64,000 nt of DNA from Ornithodoros turicata (Eukaryota > Arthropoda > Arachnida > Ixodida > Argasidae): contig NC_088202.1 of NCBI RefSeq assembly GCF_037126465.1, positions 99,727,962-99,791,961 on the forward strand, written 5' to 3'. Shown in pieces: positions 21,705 through 32,782 of this stretch. The notes below the pieces were generated by a model that saw only the letters and a program-made list of their open reading frames with translations, was not told the DNA's origin and ran no database searches. The stretch's first letter is position 1, and each line of letters begins with the position of its first letter. A program made the position numbers and the translations under genes.

Positions 21705-22572
21705 CAGGGTGTCCCAGAAAACGTGTCATTGAATTATAATTAAAAAAAACTACGCCACCTAGACTCATGCGGTCAACGGCATTTGTCCTCACTATGTGTT
21801 TTCCACCTCTTGACGTGAATCTCATCGAACTTAAGGTTTATTACGTCAATGTTTACGAACCGAACTCGGAAAATTTGCAAGTAAATGGCCTTTTTTCCCC
21901 CACCATTGTGAAGCGCGTACCGAATTTACTGAAGTTCATGATAATTGACACGGAAATTGAGGGTCTATCCCATCGGAAAAAATAGCCCAACATCGTGCTT
22001 TTTGAAGCGCCCAGAGCCTCGCTCCACGGCTTTTTGCGCCCCTCGTTGTCAGTGCGGCGAAAGGAGGTTGCTAAACTCAGCCCACACAGGGATAGTAAAG
22101 AGATATAAGACAGGTATGGGTTATCGCGTCCGGCTTCCGCTGGGATCATGCCTTCCTTCTCCCTATTTCACTTTTTCTACTATCCCTCGGTAGGCACTGT
22201 GTAGCAACCTGTTTTTGTTGGACTGAGAACGGGCACTCATAAAGTCATGGAGCGCTAGGCTCTATATAGGCGCTGCAAAAAGCACGGTGTTCGGCTATTT
22301 TTTCCGATGGGATAGCTCAATATCCCTGTCAATTATCATGGACTTGAGTGAAATGTGGGCTTCTTTGTGCTCACCATGCGCTTCACATTGGTGGGATACA
22401 AAAGCGACCTTTACTTGACAAATTTTCGAATTCAGTTCGGAAAAATTGACATAATAAAGCTTAAGTTAGATGACATTCACATCAGGAGGTGACAAAAGGT
22501 TTGTAAGAACACATGCCCTTGACCGCATGATTCTAGATGGAGTAGTTGTTCTGTTACAATGCAATGACACCA
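21705..22572. mobile_element. Foldback element with ~300-bp inverted arms
   Basis: The left terminus is CAGGGTGTCCCAGAAAACG, preceded by TA. The left arm (about 21,722-22,027) and right arm (about 22,246-22,572) are inverted copies. Shared landmarks are ATCATGCGGTCAA/ACTCATGCGGTCAA, TTTATTACGTCAA/TTTATTATGTCAA and CTATCCCATCGGAAAAAATA. The spacer is about 218 bp. The outermost right terminus is missing and is replaced by LINE sequence. No ORF spans the element. The arms differ at many positions, so it is old. Confidence 0.75.
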
Positions 22573-22926
22573 CTACTCTGTGCTACTGGTGCCGAAGCTT
22601 CCCTCCTTCTCCGCATCCGTTCTCGCAGTGCCTACACACGTGCCCACGTCTTCAAGCTCGGCCGTACCCCGAACCCTGAATGCACACACTATAGGGAAAC
22701 AGAAACGGAGGAGCACGCTATCGTGGACTGCCCAGCCACATCGGATGCAAGACCCAGGCTGCAGCAAGCTGTGCAGCCCACCGACACGCCTGAACTCGAG
22801 GAGATTGTCTATCCTCGTGGCAACCTCCATCGTCGGAAGCTCATCCAAAGAGCTCTTCTGGACTTTTTCAAGGTCGTCGAACCACAAGGGCGGCTAATGG
22901 AACACATGATACCTACCTGCAACTAA
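22573..22926 (+). pseudogene. LINE C-terminal fragment
   Basis: The frame from about 22,573 to 22,926 reads LLLRIRSRSAYTRAHVFKLG, then a C-x3-CTHY...EEHAIVDC finger-like pattern and an amphipathic end. This is the usual C-terminus of LINE polyproteins after RT or RNase H (compare CXXC...EHILMSC at 26.5 kb). It abuts the foldback element, whose right end appears replaced at this junction. Its family differs from family A by sequence. Confidence 0.6.
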
Positions 22927-22994
22927 TATAACTCCTCTCCCCTTCCCCTCCCTCCCTTTTCTCTCTCCCCCGAACAATATGACACCATAATATA

Positions 22995-23707
22995 CTGTAG
23001 AAGTTTTTTTCTTTTTCTCGCGGAATTATTTTTCGCGTTTTTCGCTCATTCCTTCAAAATCGCGAAATTAAGTTCCCGCGAATAACCCTGGCCATATGAG
23101 GGCGAAAATCGTGCGGCGCTCGACGCTGTACCATGACTACCTTGGCTCTTTCTACGCCATACAGTGTAGGTAGTTTAACCAAGCCGCAGAAGACTTTTAT
23201 CCCATCAGGCAAGATGTGAAGAAACGAAACTTGACCACGTTTTTGTTACGCCTACAAACGCATTCCACTGTATGCCTTTCCCCGCCTTTTCAAAAATAGC
23301 TTGTATGTTAGCACGACATCTAAACCGAATTCTTCATTGTCCTGAGTGATAATGAATCAGAACTGCTAAAATGAGTTGACTGACATACTCACTGCCAGTA
23401 CTAGGGCCTCCTGCAAGGTCCCTAAAGGCCATTGTACAGGGCTTTTGCGAGGAGGGCTTTTACTTGTACAGGGCTGTGTCTGCGAGGACAGGAAAGGGAC
23501 TGACGTAGAACGCCGCCATCCCCGTGAACAGGAGACGTCTCGGTATGTGCCGAAATATGTCCGAATATTGACCTCGGCACGATAGATCGGAGCAAAGCAC
23601 TCCCGGAAATCTGTGTCGCGAATTTAAGTTCTCGCGAATCACTCCTCGAACCAGCTTTGTTCAAAAACGCGAAAATATTTTCCACGCGGAAAAAACCACT
23701 TCTACAG
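22995..23707. mobile_element. TA-flanked inverted-repeat element (Tc1/mariner-type MITE)
   Basis: The ends CTGTAGAAGTTTTTTTC and GGTTTTTTCCGCGTGG... are inverted: CTGTAGAAGT on the left and ACTTCTACAG on the right. TA lies directly outside both ends (22,993-22,994 and 23,708-23,709). Similarity continues inward through TTCGCGTTTTT and AAGTTCCCGCGAA-like stretches for about 100 bp. A TA duplication with such ends suits a Tc1/mariner-type non-autonomous element. No transposase is encoded. Confidence 0.6.
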
Positions 23708-24117
23708 TAGGCAGGCAGAAAGCTCGTCTACCCAACTTACCCCCCCTCCCCCTCCCCGTATTTGCCCGGCAATGACCGTTTCAACCGTGACGGAATCTTT
23801 AGCAAGCTGAACAATCTTTTTTATCGGCTTCGGGTTCTCGCGATTTGCGGAATGAAGTAAGGCGGAATTTGCGTGATTTCAGGTATACGTATAATGCATC
23901 CAGTTTCCTAAAGCTGACTGGTAGATGTTAAATTACGAAATCTTGCTCTCGAAGTCATGCAGCTTATACAGATGTTCAGTACTCAGTTTATATTTTTATA
24001 ACAGTTTACTTTCGCCTATGTATAAAGACTACCGACCAACAAGAATCAGTTAAAGGCGTCCTTGTTGCTTTCATCCACCTTCCACCTTCTACGATCCTCT
24101 GTGCATGATGTTGGGAT

Positions 24118-24210
24118 AATTGTGAATAGTGGACTTCTAGTGAACATGTGAATAGTGGACTTCTTAATAGCGAACATATGAATAGTGAATAGCGAACTTG
24201 CGAGTAGAGC
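24118..24210 (+). repeat. Short imperfect tandem repeat
   Basis: Three imperfect units built on GTGAATAGTGGACTTCT and ATAGCGAACAT follow one another with a period of roughly 26-30 bp. No function is apparent. Confidence 0.6.
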
Positions 24211-24591
24211 ACATGAGAAGTATTTTGGGGGAGTGGGGAGGGGGGGTGAGAATTTATGTTTGGAGTAGCAGAACAAGTCGTGGGACGAGTTCAATTTCTG
24301 CTCTCTTTTTTTCTTACAAACAAACAATTAAACTTTCGTGTGGTTGTGTTTGTCCTTTCTTTTGTGGTCCAGCCTCAGAACATCAATTTCTATCGTGTTC
24401 AAACTTTCATAGCCGATAATGAACGTCTGACTATTTGATACATGATTATCCCCAAGCAGAACCTTCAAAGAAAGTGCGAACACTGAACAATCCCATCAAC
24501 ACTCAAAAGCCCGCTGAATTTCGTGCTTTTGTTTTCCTTTTTGTTTGGTTGTTTTTCTTTTTCCTTTGTCGTTCTTTTTTCCTCTTTTCCT

Positions 24592-24690
24592 ACGAATAGC
24601 AAGCCGCCGTAGCGCAGGCTAACCTTTCCCTCCTCAGACTTTTGGGAATAGCAAGCCTACGTCACGGCTAACCTTTCCCTTCTTTCTCTT
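24592..24690 (+). mobile_element. LINE family A 3' UTR remnant, doubled
   Basis: GGAATAGCAAGCC...GGCTAACCTTTCCCT occurs twice in a row. In sense orientation this is the 3' UTR landmark found in the family-A copies (for example minus strand near 30,360-30,400 and 13,150-13,200). No coding part is attached, so this is a very short truncated insertion with an internal duplication. Confidence 0.6.
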
Positions 24691-25728
24691 TATCAGCATT
24701 GACCATAACCCCCTCCCCCGCCCCGTTGAATTTCACGAACAATCTCTCCTTTCGCATCCATTGATTCGTAGATTTACAGAGATAAATAGCCGCATGTATG
24801 ACGGGCGTACGCGCCTCGTTTTGCAACGACATGCGTCCATTTGTCAAACACGTGATTACGTTCACCATTTATACTCCCATGCAACAGTAATGAAGGCGCT
24901 GTAGCAGCTGATACTACGCCGCCACCAGATCTATAAAATGACCAGCAACAGGCGGCGCAAATTTATGACCTCCGCAACGCAAAGCTGCAGGTACATGCAA
25001 GCCGCTGTCTCTGTACATAGGGAAGCGTCTGAATATTTGATAAGATTCTGCGCGACGGGCAGTGCGGGGCACGCTTCGTCGAACAACGTCAGAAAAGGCC
25101 GTGCGCCATTCACACTCTGAGTAAGCCCCACTGGCGTCAGGGAAACCTGGGCTGGTGTGAACACGTGGGCTAAAACCCCTTTCTAATTGAATCTCCGCGC
25201 GTTGACGATCGTTATTCACGGTTGACGTCCGCCAGTTCCGATTCAGCGGCTCTGCTCGCCTGCTCCTATCCAGCCTTCGCCAGCTATATTGCGAAGTAGC
25301 GACCTGTGCGACCAGACGGAAACACCTGCAGCACTTCAATATTTACTTCCGTGGGCCGGTTTTTGTGCTCCTCAGTAGTAGCATAAGGCTGTGTCTGTTT
25401 TCTGCTAACGAAGTGTAGGTTGGCGCTGCCTAACTGGCGGTTGGTGTAGGCGGAAGACGGCTGCTAGTATAACGTATTTTTCGAGACCTCTGTCTAAACT
25501 TTTTTTTTCTTCTCTTTTTTGTACAGTTAGTGGTTCACGTATGCCGAATCCCTGCCAATTCATTACTTGAGAGGGGAAACAATATGTGATGTGATGTGAT
25601 AGAGGAAGAAAAAAATTGGAAGGTATAAATCACGACGAAGTCAGACTGACTAAAAAATATGACTTATGTAGAACCGGTTCAGCAGAGCAGTATTACCCAC
25701 TAACTATTACGCTATACATTAAGCTATT

Positions 25729-26777
25729 ATGCCGTGCCGCACTTATGTCCCCCGGCATAAGCCTTTGCCAGTGCACTCCAGCCCTCTTTGGACATTGCTG
25801 CAGCCTCGGGTGTTCGCGAAAGTACCGGGTCTCATGGGAAGAAAGTTCGTACCGTCAAGTGTTGTGCGTCAGCAAACTCTTCAGGTAATGCACAGTCAAA
25901 GGGACAGAGTGTGCATTTTCACGGATGCGTCTACAAATGAATCAGGATCCACGTGTGCATATGTCGTCCCTGAGCTCTCCATTGAGGGCCGCGTACGATT
26001 GTCTCATCGCACTTCGTCCACGGCCACAGAGCTCCATGGGATGATCATGGCGATGCAATTTATAGAAGCACATGAAGACCCCAAATCATGGGTTGTTTAC
26101 TGTGATTCACAGACCGGATTGCGAGCATTACAATCGCCGGGCCGATCAGCAGGTCTTGCTTCAATCGTACACGACGCCATTAAAACTTTTAACGCGTGTG
26201 TGGTACAAGGACACGACATCATCCTTCAGTGGATCCGTGGCCATTCCTGCATTCCTGGGAATGACGCGGCCGATGCAGCGGCTTCCCGGGCACATCAGTC
26301 CGGTCCCGTTCGTAAGGTGTATTTTACTCCCTCTGACACCCGCTTAATGTTGTCTACTTTGACGAAGAGACTAAGCAGAGACCCGTGGCACAGTGATTCT
26401 GGAAGGCCGCCACTGACCAGCATACACCCAGACTTTTCGTTCGTGGTCCCAGCCTCGCTTCTGCGGCCCATGGAGACCCTAATCCACCGGTTTCGTCTGA
26501 AGTTCCCATACAGAAGTAGCTTTCTACACATGATCGGGATAGCAGCCTCCCCAAACTGCTCCATGTGCGGTTTTGTGGAAGACGTAGAGCACATTTTGAT
26601 GTCCTGCGTACGATATAATGAAGCTCGTCGCCTTCTACAGTCAGAGCTGGCAGCAGTGGACGGGCGTCCGCTCAGCGTTTCAAAAGTACTTGGGCCCTAG
26701 AATCACAGTGTCAGACACCGGGCGTTATCCGCCATAGTGAAATATTTCCGGGACATTGATGTAGACAACAAGTTTTG
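25729..26777 (+). pseudogene. LINE fragment with near-intact RNase H
   Basis: The frame of 323 codons ends at a TAG at 26,698-26,700, and the same frame then continues for about 25 codons to a natural-looking end at about 26,777. It starts with the linker that precedes RNase H in these LINEs (SSPLWTLLQPRV...VPGL). RNase H follows with FTDAS, ATELHGMIMAM, YCDSQTGL and GNDAADAAAS, and then the finger CSMCGFVEDVEHILMSC. The RT part is absent, so the copy is 5'-truncated. Only one stop interrupts the preserved part, so the copy is fairly young. It is diverged from family A but has the same layout. Confidence 0.8.
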
Positions 26778-26915
26778 AGCCTGTGTGTGTTTTGTGGGTT
26801 TTGCTGTTCGACTGTTTGCGTGTTGCGTGTTTGCGCGTTCTGTTACATCTCAGTGTGTGTGTACTTGCTTTCTGTCGGAATCACCACCACTACCACCACT
26901 AATCATCATCATCAG

Positions 26916-27045
26916 CATCATCATCGCCATCCTCCTGCTCACCTTCATTGGCATCATCATTCAATGAGTTTTCCACCAAACATCATCATCGCCATCCTCC
27001 TGCTCACCTTCATTGGCATCATCATTCAATGAGTTTTCCACCAAA
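26916..27045 (+). repeat. 65-bp tandem duplication
   Basis: Two adjacent copies begin CATCATCATCGCCATCC and end TGAGTTTTCCACCAAA (26,916-26,980 and 26,981-27,045). They look identical. They lie in the 3' UTR of the LINE fragment, in a CAT/CAC-rich stretch prone to slippage. Confidence 0.9.
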
Positions 27046-27142
27046 GTAACTGGTGCAAGTGATGTGGACTTGCGGGCCTCACATTAGTGAGCCCAAAATA
27101 TCCATTTTATTTTTTCCTTAAAACCAACCAACCAACCCACTA

Positions 27143-27235
27143 ACTGACACTCGCTAAACGCAAGCATAACACTGGCAATGTTAGTATTACCGAGTGACTG
27201 ACACTCGCTAAAAGCAAATATAAATTGGCAATGTT
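27143..27235 (+). repeat. Imperfect direct repeat
   Basis: ACTGACACTCGCTAAA...GGCAATGTT occurs at 27,143-27,183 and 27,197-27,235. It follows the LINE 3' region and may belong to its tail. An A-rich run comes next at about 27,243-27,270. Confidence 0.6.
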
Positions 27236-27910
27236 AAAATATGAAAAAAAAAAAAGAAAAAAGAAAAATATCGTTTAGCTTAAGAACAGTTTGGCACGAG
27301 ATGAAGCATTCGCTGTCCTCTGAACTCAGCCGACCTTCAGTCATCCTTGAAATCGTGTCGCGAACAAGCAAGTCTCTTTGCTTGTTGCAGAGAGTTTGTG
27401 ATTCGTAGTGCACACTTGGAGAAACACTCCACTGAACTACGGCACCATGTAGGACTGGCGTTGTTCTCGTTGTCCTGCTCCTGCGGGCAAACTTATTAGC
27501 CTACGGCAAGAGGTCAAAGAAACACTGAAAGACTGAACCGACTACTTAGGCCTCATAACTCGCAGTTATAACATTTACAGAATGGCTGTCTGCCGAACGG
27601 GTGCCCGTCTTCGTACCTTGTTAGCCTTTTCGTCAAACGCCGTTCGTGAGTCTTGCGCACTTCTGTGAGTTCTCCACCAGTATTGTAAAACACAACTCAT
27701 AAAATTATGGCTGGAACGGGATAGCGGACTTTGTCTGGAAGGACGCCATAGGTTGGTTTTACGAGGGAAATGTTTTATCGGACCAACATGAAGTGTACTA
27801 TTCGATGGGAAAAGAGATATTCGAAACTACTTTGTGCGTGTTACTGTTTCTAGTGAAACAGCCACCGATTGGTGGATTCAAAATATTAAAACGTTGTTTA
27901 TTACGTGATG

Positions 27911-28071
27911 TGGGCGCTTAATCGCATACACATCTGACGAACTAACGTGGGAGCCGGGCGCTCATTAGGGCAGGCACGTGACGTATGACGCGCACTTCAC
28001 GTATCCCGGTCCTTCTTGAAGAGTGCCCCGCCCCTCGTTAGCTTATTGGACGAGTAAGCGATCAAGCCCCC
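27911..28071. mobile_element. MITE related to 7692-7937
   Basis: The left end reads GGGCGCTTAATCGC and the right end CTCGTTAGCTTATTGG...GCGATCAAGCCCCC, the same termini as the element at 7.7-7.9 kb with substitutions and a shorter interior (161 bp). The interior again carries CACGTGAC. No matching TSD is visible. Confidence 0.6.
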
Positions 28072-29327
28072 TTTGTCCGTTGTCACATTGATGACAACTT
28101 TTGGTATCTAGTCTGACACATAGGCATGTCAGGATAGACACATGGGCATCTGACACATAGAAAAACGCACAAACAGGCACAGGGAGGCCGCGTGAACACC
28201 GTTAAAATAAAATGCTGTGGCCTACTGAAGCGACACATTGAAAGTCAAATTTAACGTCCTGCCTTACGTGCATTCCTAGAGTGGCACATTCGAATAACAA
28301 ACCATTCTTCCTGAGTGCAGTCAATGTTCCGACGGCACACGCGGGAAACTTCTCTGCGTTATATCGACGCGCAGGGAGCCGACTTGCATATACAAACAGC
28401 TGTTTCACCGACATCGCTGTTTTTACTTGAAACCGATATTTATTATTCCGCACTTGGGAAGCAGAAAGCATTTGTACTTTTGTTGTCGCACTCGCCGTAC
28501 TGGAATATTTTTGTCGGCAGCATGCGGTCTACCGCCACTCACCGAACTGCTAACACTTTTGCAGCCAGCACAAGAGAACGCCACCAGCTTTATATCCGTC
28601 CGCTACGGTTCTAACTTTAGAAAAATGTCTCCATGAGCGTGACTTGGGTTGAACAAATTTCGAGTGCCTTTACACATTTTGTAAGTGGAACCTTTCTTTC
28701 ATATCGGGGGCTGGTCTCCGCATGAAATATTACGCCCAGTGTTGTTCATATCCATTTGGGCAGCGGCTGTTGGACGCGCGACATTTCAAAACATTCAACG
28801 TGCTACACAAGGAAGAGATCGATGAAAGATTTTTTACAACGAACTGCCTCTGTCGTTCCCATTGGTGTTATTGGTGTCAGCTGTTTTGCCTCCTTGTTGT
28901 TAGACTGAAGTTTATGTTTGTTACTGCTTTCGCTCGGTTCTTTTTAGGCAACTTAATGTCTAATTTTTATTGCTTTTATTTGTAACTATTAGTGCACATT
29001 GCGTTTTCTTGAGGTGGTCACCTATGCGAGATCTCCAATATTTAAGGATAAACGCACGGTTGTTCTTTAATTCCAACGGAAGCGATAATCCAAACATATG
29101 ACGTGTATGACACAGGAGAGATATGACGCGAACCACGAAGCACTTTAATCTCTTGCAGCAAAAACCTCAAACCAGATACTTGGACCAGCGTATGGATTGA
29201 TTGAATCATGGTAGCAGCAGAAAAGGCACTAGCAGTGGGATTAGAGTGTGAGTGATGGGGTATTGAAGCACATATGCAGCTGGGTGTTGTGAGGCTTGTG
29301 TTAAGTTTGTCCCTAGCTATGTTTATC
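28072..29327. other. No recognised gene
   Basis: Only short frames without motifs are present on either strand between the MITE and the hAT-like element. Confidence 0.45.
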
Positions 29328-30327
29328 CAGGGTGTCGAACCGAAACGTTTTTCGTTCCGGTTACATCATAAACGATCCGGTACCGGCTCTGCTCCGGAGC
29401 AAAAAAATAACGGTTCATACCGGTTTTTAACCGGTTCCGCTTCTGCTGGGAATATTCATCCCCACAAAAAAAATCAATGTTACAAAATGTAAAGCCGTTT
29501 ATTCCGCATACATGGTATTTAATATTAATAGACAGCTCTGAAATTGGTAGCTCCTGGTTCCTGTAGGTTACTGTCTGTTCAAATGCGCTTTCTCCTTTCT
29601 TGAAGCACATGCTACAAACGGACTTGTTTGTCGTGATGTCATACGTAAAGTACTTTCATGCTGGATTGGAGCGATCGCGTCCCATCCGAATGTTTGTTGC
29701 TACTGTCTAGCCAGCAAGCACCACCGCACGAGTAGGACGCAAATCGAGGAACACCTTCACTCACAAACGCGCTCGACGGCTCCGTTTTATTTTCTTCGTG
29801 TCCTGTCCACAAAAGAGCTGCCACTTCGCACGGGCTTGCCCTCGCGTATACGTAAATGTATTCAACTTAGCTGCTCTCCAACTAGGGACGCGTGGCGCGA
29901 CATTACCGATAAAGAAGCCGTTATGCAGCCCCCTTGGGTCGCTGTTTAGTTGAGGAGAGTTTGCGGGGATCAAATTAAAACGAACACTACGGCACATTGC
30001 TAGAGAGTCACATGTACCTCTAAGTCTGTGTGCGTGCGCGAACGATAAACCATTACAAAGGGAGCCTAAGGGTAATAGTATACCGACATACATTCCACCG
30101 TAACCGTAACCCTCGTATAGTATCCATGACATGACTTCAGTGCACACGACGTCTGTTTCATTCGCCTATCCGTAGTCCAAAGCGGCGAAGTTTTTTCTTG
30201 GACCGAAAACCGTTAAATATATTTTTCGGTTTCCCTCCTGAGCGAAAAAAACGTATACGGTTTCGATTCCGTTCCGGTTCGCACCAAAATAGCGTTTTTT
30301 TTTTTCGGCCTTCGGTTCCGTTTTCGG

Positions 30328-32754
30328 GGGGGGGGGGGGGGGGAATATATATTTATTGAATGGAAAGGTCTGCCAGGCCAAGGTCGGCATGCTATTCCAT
30401 TAAAAAAAAAAATCAAAAGAAAACGAAGATAAATATAAAGGAAAGGACGAATAGGAAAAGGTGAGTCTCCGTAAAAAGGAGGAAAAACAAAAACGAAAAG
30501 AAAGAAGGAAAAAGGAAAAAAATAGCAACTAAGAAAGAGGAAAGAAAAAAAAAAAGAAGAAAGAAAACGAAGGTGAGGCTCCTGGAGCGCGCAGCTCAGA
30601 GCTTAGAGGCCAGGCCAGTGCACTTCAGAAAGTGCAGTAAAGCAGTTGTGACGGCCCACTGTTGGTGCTGAGGCACAGGACCAAGAAGTGCGGCCAGCGT
30701 GAGCTGGTTGTGCCCGAAACGTTCGAGGCAGCGGAAAAGGGTAGCCCGATGGTTGGTGTACTTGGGGCAGGTCAACAGGAGGTGCGATGTGTCCGCAACC
30801 ACTTCGCAAGCATCGCAGAGGGCCGAGATCTGACTCCCCATCATGCGCTGGACCGGTGGCGTGTATGCCAAGTTGAGGCGCAGTCGGTGGAGGAGCGTCT
30901 CTTGTGGTCTTTGGAGACGTCGTGGTGGGGAGAACTCCACCGCCGGGTCGATGGAGCGAAGGAAGTCGTTGAAACGGGCGGGTTCTCGAATGAAGCACCG
31001 CGCCTCTTGGGCGGCCCAGCGGCGGATTTGGATGCGGCAAGCCGAAGGGGTGAGCGGTATGCGCGCCGCGGCGTCGGGTTGCTCGTGTGCACGCCCGGCC
31101 GCAGCATCTGCTCGATCGTTCCCGCCGAGGCCAATGTGGCTGGGTATCCACTGGAGACATATATTGTGGCCGGAAGTAAGGGCGGTGTTGGCTAGGGACA
31201 TTGCCATTGTGTGTAGGTCGTCCGTTGTTTTGGTGCAGTATGAGTCGAGTGTCTCCAGTGCCGCCTTGCTGTCGAACAGGATCGTCCAGGTTCCTGGGGG
31301 CGATGTCGTGATGTGCCGGAGGGCCGCGTGGATTGCGAAGAGCTCGGCTTCGGTGGAGGAGGTGGTATGGGAGAGCCTGAAAGCTTGCTCGACGTTACCT
31401 TGAGGAACGTAGATGGCTGCAGTGGCCCCATCAAGTGTGACGGATCCGTCTGCATAGATCGCTTGACGATGTTGATGATGCGTCGATAGGTATTCGAGGA
31501 CGAGCTGACGCGTAACGGCTAACGGCGTCTCCCTCTTTCGGCCTAGGCCAGGGACGCTGGTCAATACCTGGGGCTTGGCAAGGGCCCATAAAGGAGGGGC
31601 GTAGGATACACCTGAGGAGCGATCCGGGAGGATAGCCTTAAGACGGCGGACGGCGCCGCCAAAGGCCGATGCGGGGCGGGCATCCTCAATGGACAGCAGG
31701 TAGTGGCAAGGGTGCTGCGTGACGAATCGCGCAAAGATGCGGAGCGTCTCTCGGTCCCGTAGAATATGCACGGGCGTCTCTTGCGCCTCCGCAAGTACGG
31801 TGTAGGTTTCAGCCGTGCGTGGCAGTCCAAGGCATACCCGGAGGCCGCGCGCTTGGGCATTGAGGAGGTCTTGCTCACCCGTCCTACTGATCCCGTGGAG
31901 CGCTGGGAGGTGGTACCGTAGCAGCCCCAGCACAAGTGCGTTATGGACGTGTCGGAGGTCACTGCACGAGGGACCCCACGACGCTCCAGAGATGCGCCGT
32001 AGCACGTTCACGAATTTCTTCGTCTTGGTAGAGAGGGCCTTGATGTGCTGGAACCATGACAGCCGTTTGTCTACGATGACCCCGAGATATTTGTAGCGGG
32101 GGACGAAATCAAGTGGCGTTCCCGCGACGTAGAGTGGGTAGTTTTTAAATGAGCGGTTGGTGAACGTCATGGCGACTGTTTTGCTTGTGGAGACACGTAG
32201 GCCTCTGTTGGCGAGATATAGCTCAATGACGTCGAGGGCTTGCTGCAGGCGCCGCTGAATCGCGTCTCTCCGGGTGCCTGAAGTCCAAATGCAGACATCG
32301 TCTGCGTAAATTGTGATCTTGACGTTGGCAGGTAGGTGTGCGGCGAGTGAGGCGATGACAAGGTTGAACAGCAATGGACTCAACACACTGCCCTGCGGCA
32401 CCCCGCGGCTTACCGGGAAGGGAGCTGTGTCGCCGTGGGCAGTGCGCACAAAAAGGGTGCGATCAGATAGGAAGTCCCGGACCCAGGAGACAGCTCGGGC
32501 GCCTGCACCAGATTCTTGCAGAGTTGCGACGACGGCGCTGTGGAAGACGCTATCGTATGCTTTCATGACGTCTAGGAAAACTGCTGCTGTGAGCTGCCCT
32601 TCAGACCGCGCTTGCTGAACACTAGAGACGATATCGATCACGCTGTCGATGGATGACCTGCCCTGCCGGAATCCAGCCATGACCTCCGGGAAGTACCGCA
32701 TACTTTCAAGAAACCAGCTTAGCCGTGAGTGAATCATGCGCTCCATCGTCTTCG
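30328..32754 (-). mobile_element. LINE family A copy with 11-bp TSD and C tail
   Basis: The insertion is bounded by TCCGTTTTCGG (30,317-30,327 and 32,755-32,765). The 5' end is truncated within RT. The sense 3' UTR passes through GGAATAGCATGCC and AATAAATATATATTC and ends in a run of about 16 C (the G run on the plus strand at 30,328-30,343). It sits inside the terminal repeat of the hAT-like element, so it is younger than that element. Confidence 0.9.
30596..32746 (-). CDS. LINE family A RT-RNase H polyprotein, 5'-truncated
   Basis: This 716-codon frame has no internal stop, which makes it the best-preserved coding sequence in the window. Reverse transcriptase occupies roughly residues 1-300: FLDVMKAYD (57-65), GVPQG (115-119), YADD (147-150, catalytic Asp pair) and KYLGV (about 219). 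A linker follows. RNase H spans about 428-560, with Asp433 in YADGS, Glu468 in TEAELFAIH, Asp492 in FDSKAAL and Asp547 in GNDRADAAA, so the expected catalytic set is complete. A Cys-His tail (CDAC...HLLLTC) and a short C-terminus ending LASKL close the protein. The first methionine is an accident of truncation; the endonuclease and RT fingers are missing, so the copy cannot move on its own. RT plus RNase H points to the I/R1 group. Confidence 0.9.
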   Translation of the reverse strand: MERMIHSRLSWFLESMRYFPEVMAGFRQGRSSIDSVIDIVSSVQQARSEGQLTAAVFLDVMKAYDSVFHSAVVATLQESGAGARAVSWVRDFLSDRTLFVRTAHGDTAPFPVSRGVPQGSVLSPLLFNLVIASLAAHLPANVKITIYADDVCIWTSGTRRDAIQRRLQQALDVIELYLANRGLRVSTSKTVAMTFTNRSFKNYPLYVAGTPLDFVPRYKYLGVIVDKRLSWFQHIKALSTKTKKFVNVLRRISGASWGPSCSDLRHVHNALVLGLLRYHLPALHGISRTGEQDLLNAQARGLRVCLGLPRTAETYTVLAEAQETPVHILRDRETLRIFARFVTQHPCHYLLSIEDARPASAFGGAVRRLKAILPDRSSGVSYAPPLWALAKPQVLTSVPGLGRKRETPLAVTRQLVLEYLSTHHQHRQAIYADGSVTLDGATAAIYVPQGNVEQAFRLSHTTSSTEAELFAIHAALRHITTSPPGTWTILFDSKAALETLDSYCTKTTDDLHTMAMSLANTALTSGHNICLQWIPSHIGLGGNDRADAAAGRAHEQPDAAARIPLTPSACRIQIRRWAAQEARCFIREPARFNDFLRSIDPAVEFSPPRRLQRPQETLLHRLRLNLAYTPPVQRMMGSQISALCDACEVVADTSHLLLTCPKYTNHRATLFRCLERFGHNQLTLAALLGPVPQHQQWAVTTALLHFLKCTGLASKL

Positions 32755-32782
32755 TCCGTTTTCGGTTCGCTCCGACACCCTG

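Larger units (their letters stand above)
29328..32782. mobile_element. hAT-like element with 8-bp TSD, split by a LINE
   Basis: The ends are CAGGGTGTCGAACCGAAACG and its inverse ending CGCTCCGACACCCTG. The 8 bp TGTTTATC stands outside both (29,320-29,327 and 32,783-32,790). Both ends are rich in ACCG/CGGT motifs over 100-150 bp. The right terminal repeat is cut by a LINE inserted about 17 bp from the end; its inner part lies at about 30,190-30,327. Without the LINE the element would be about 1.0 kb. It has no transposase frame, so it is non-autonomous. Confidence 0.85.

Noticed and set aside
24914..25339. 141-codon minus-strand ORF
   Set aside because: It is arginine-rich from GC-rich sequence, with no recognisable motif, signal or repeat.
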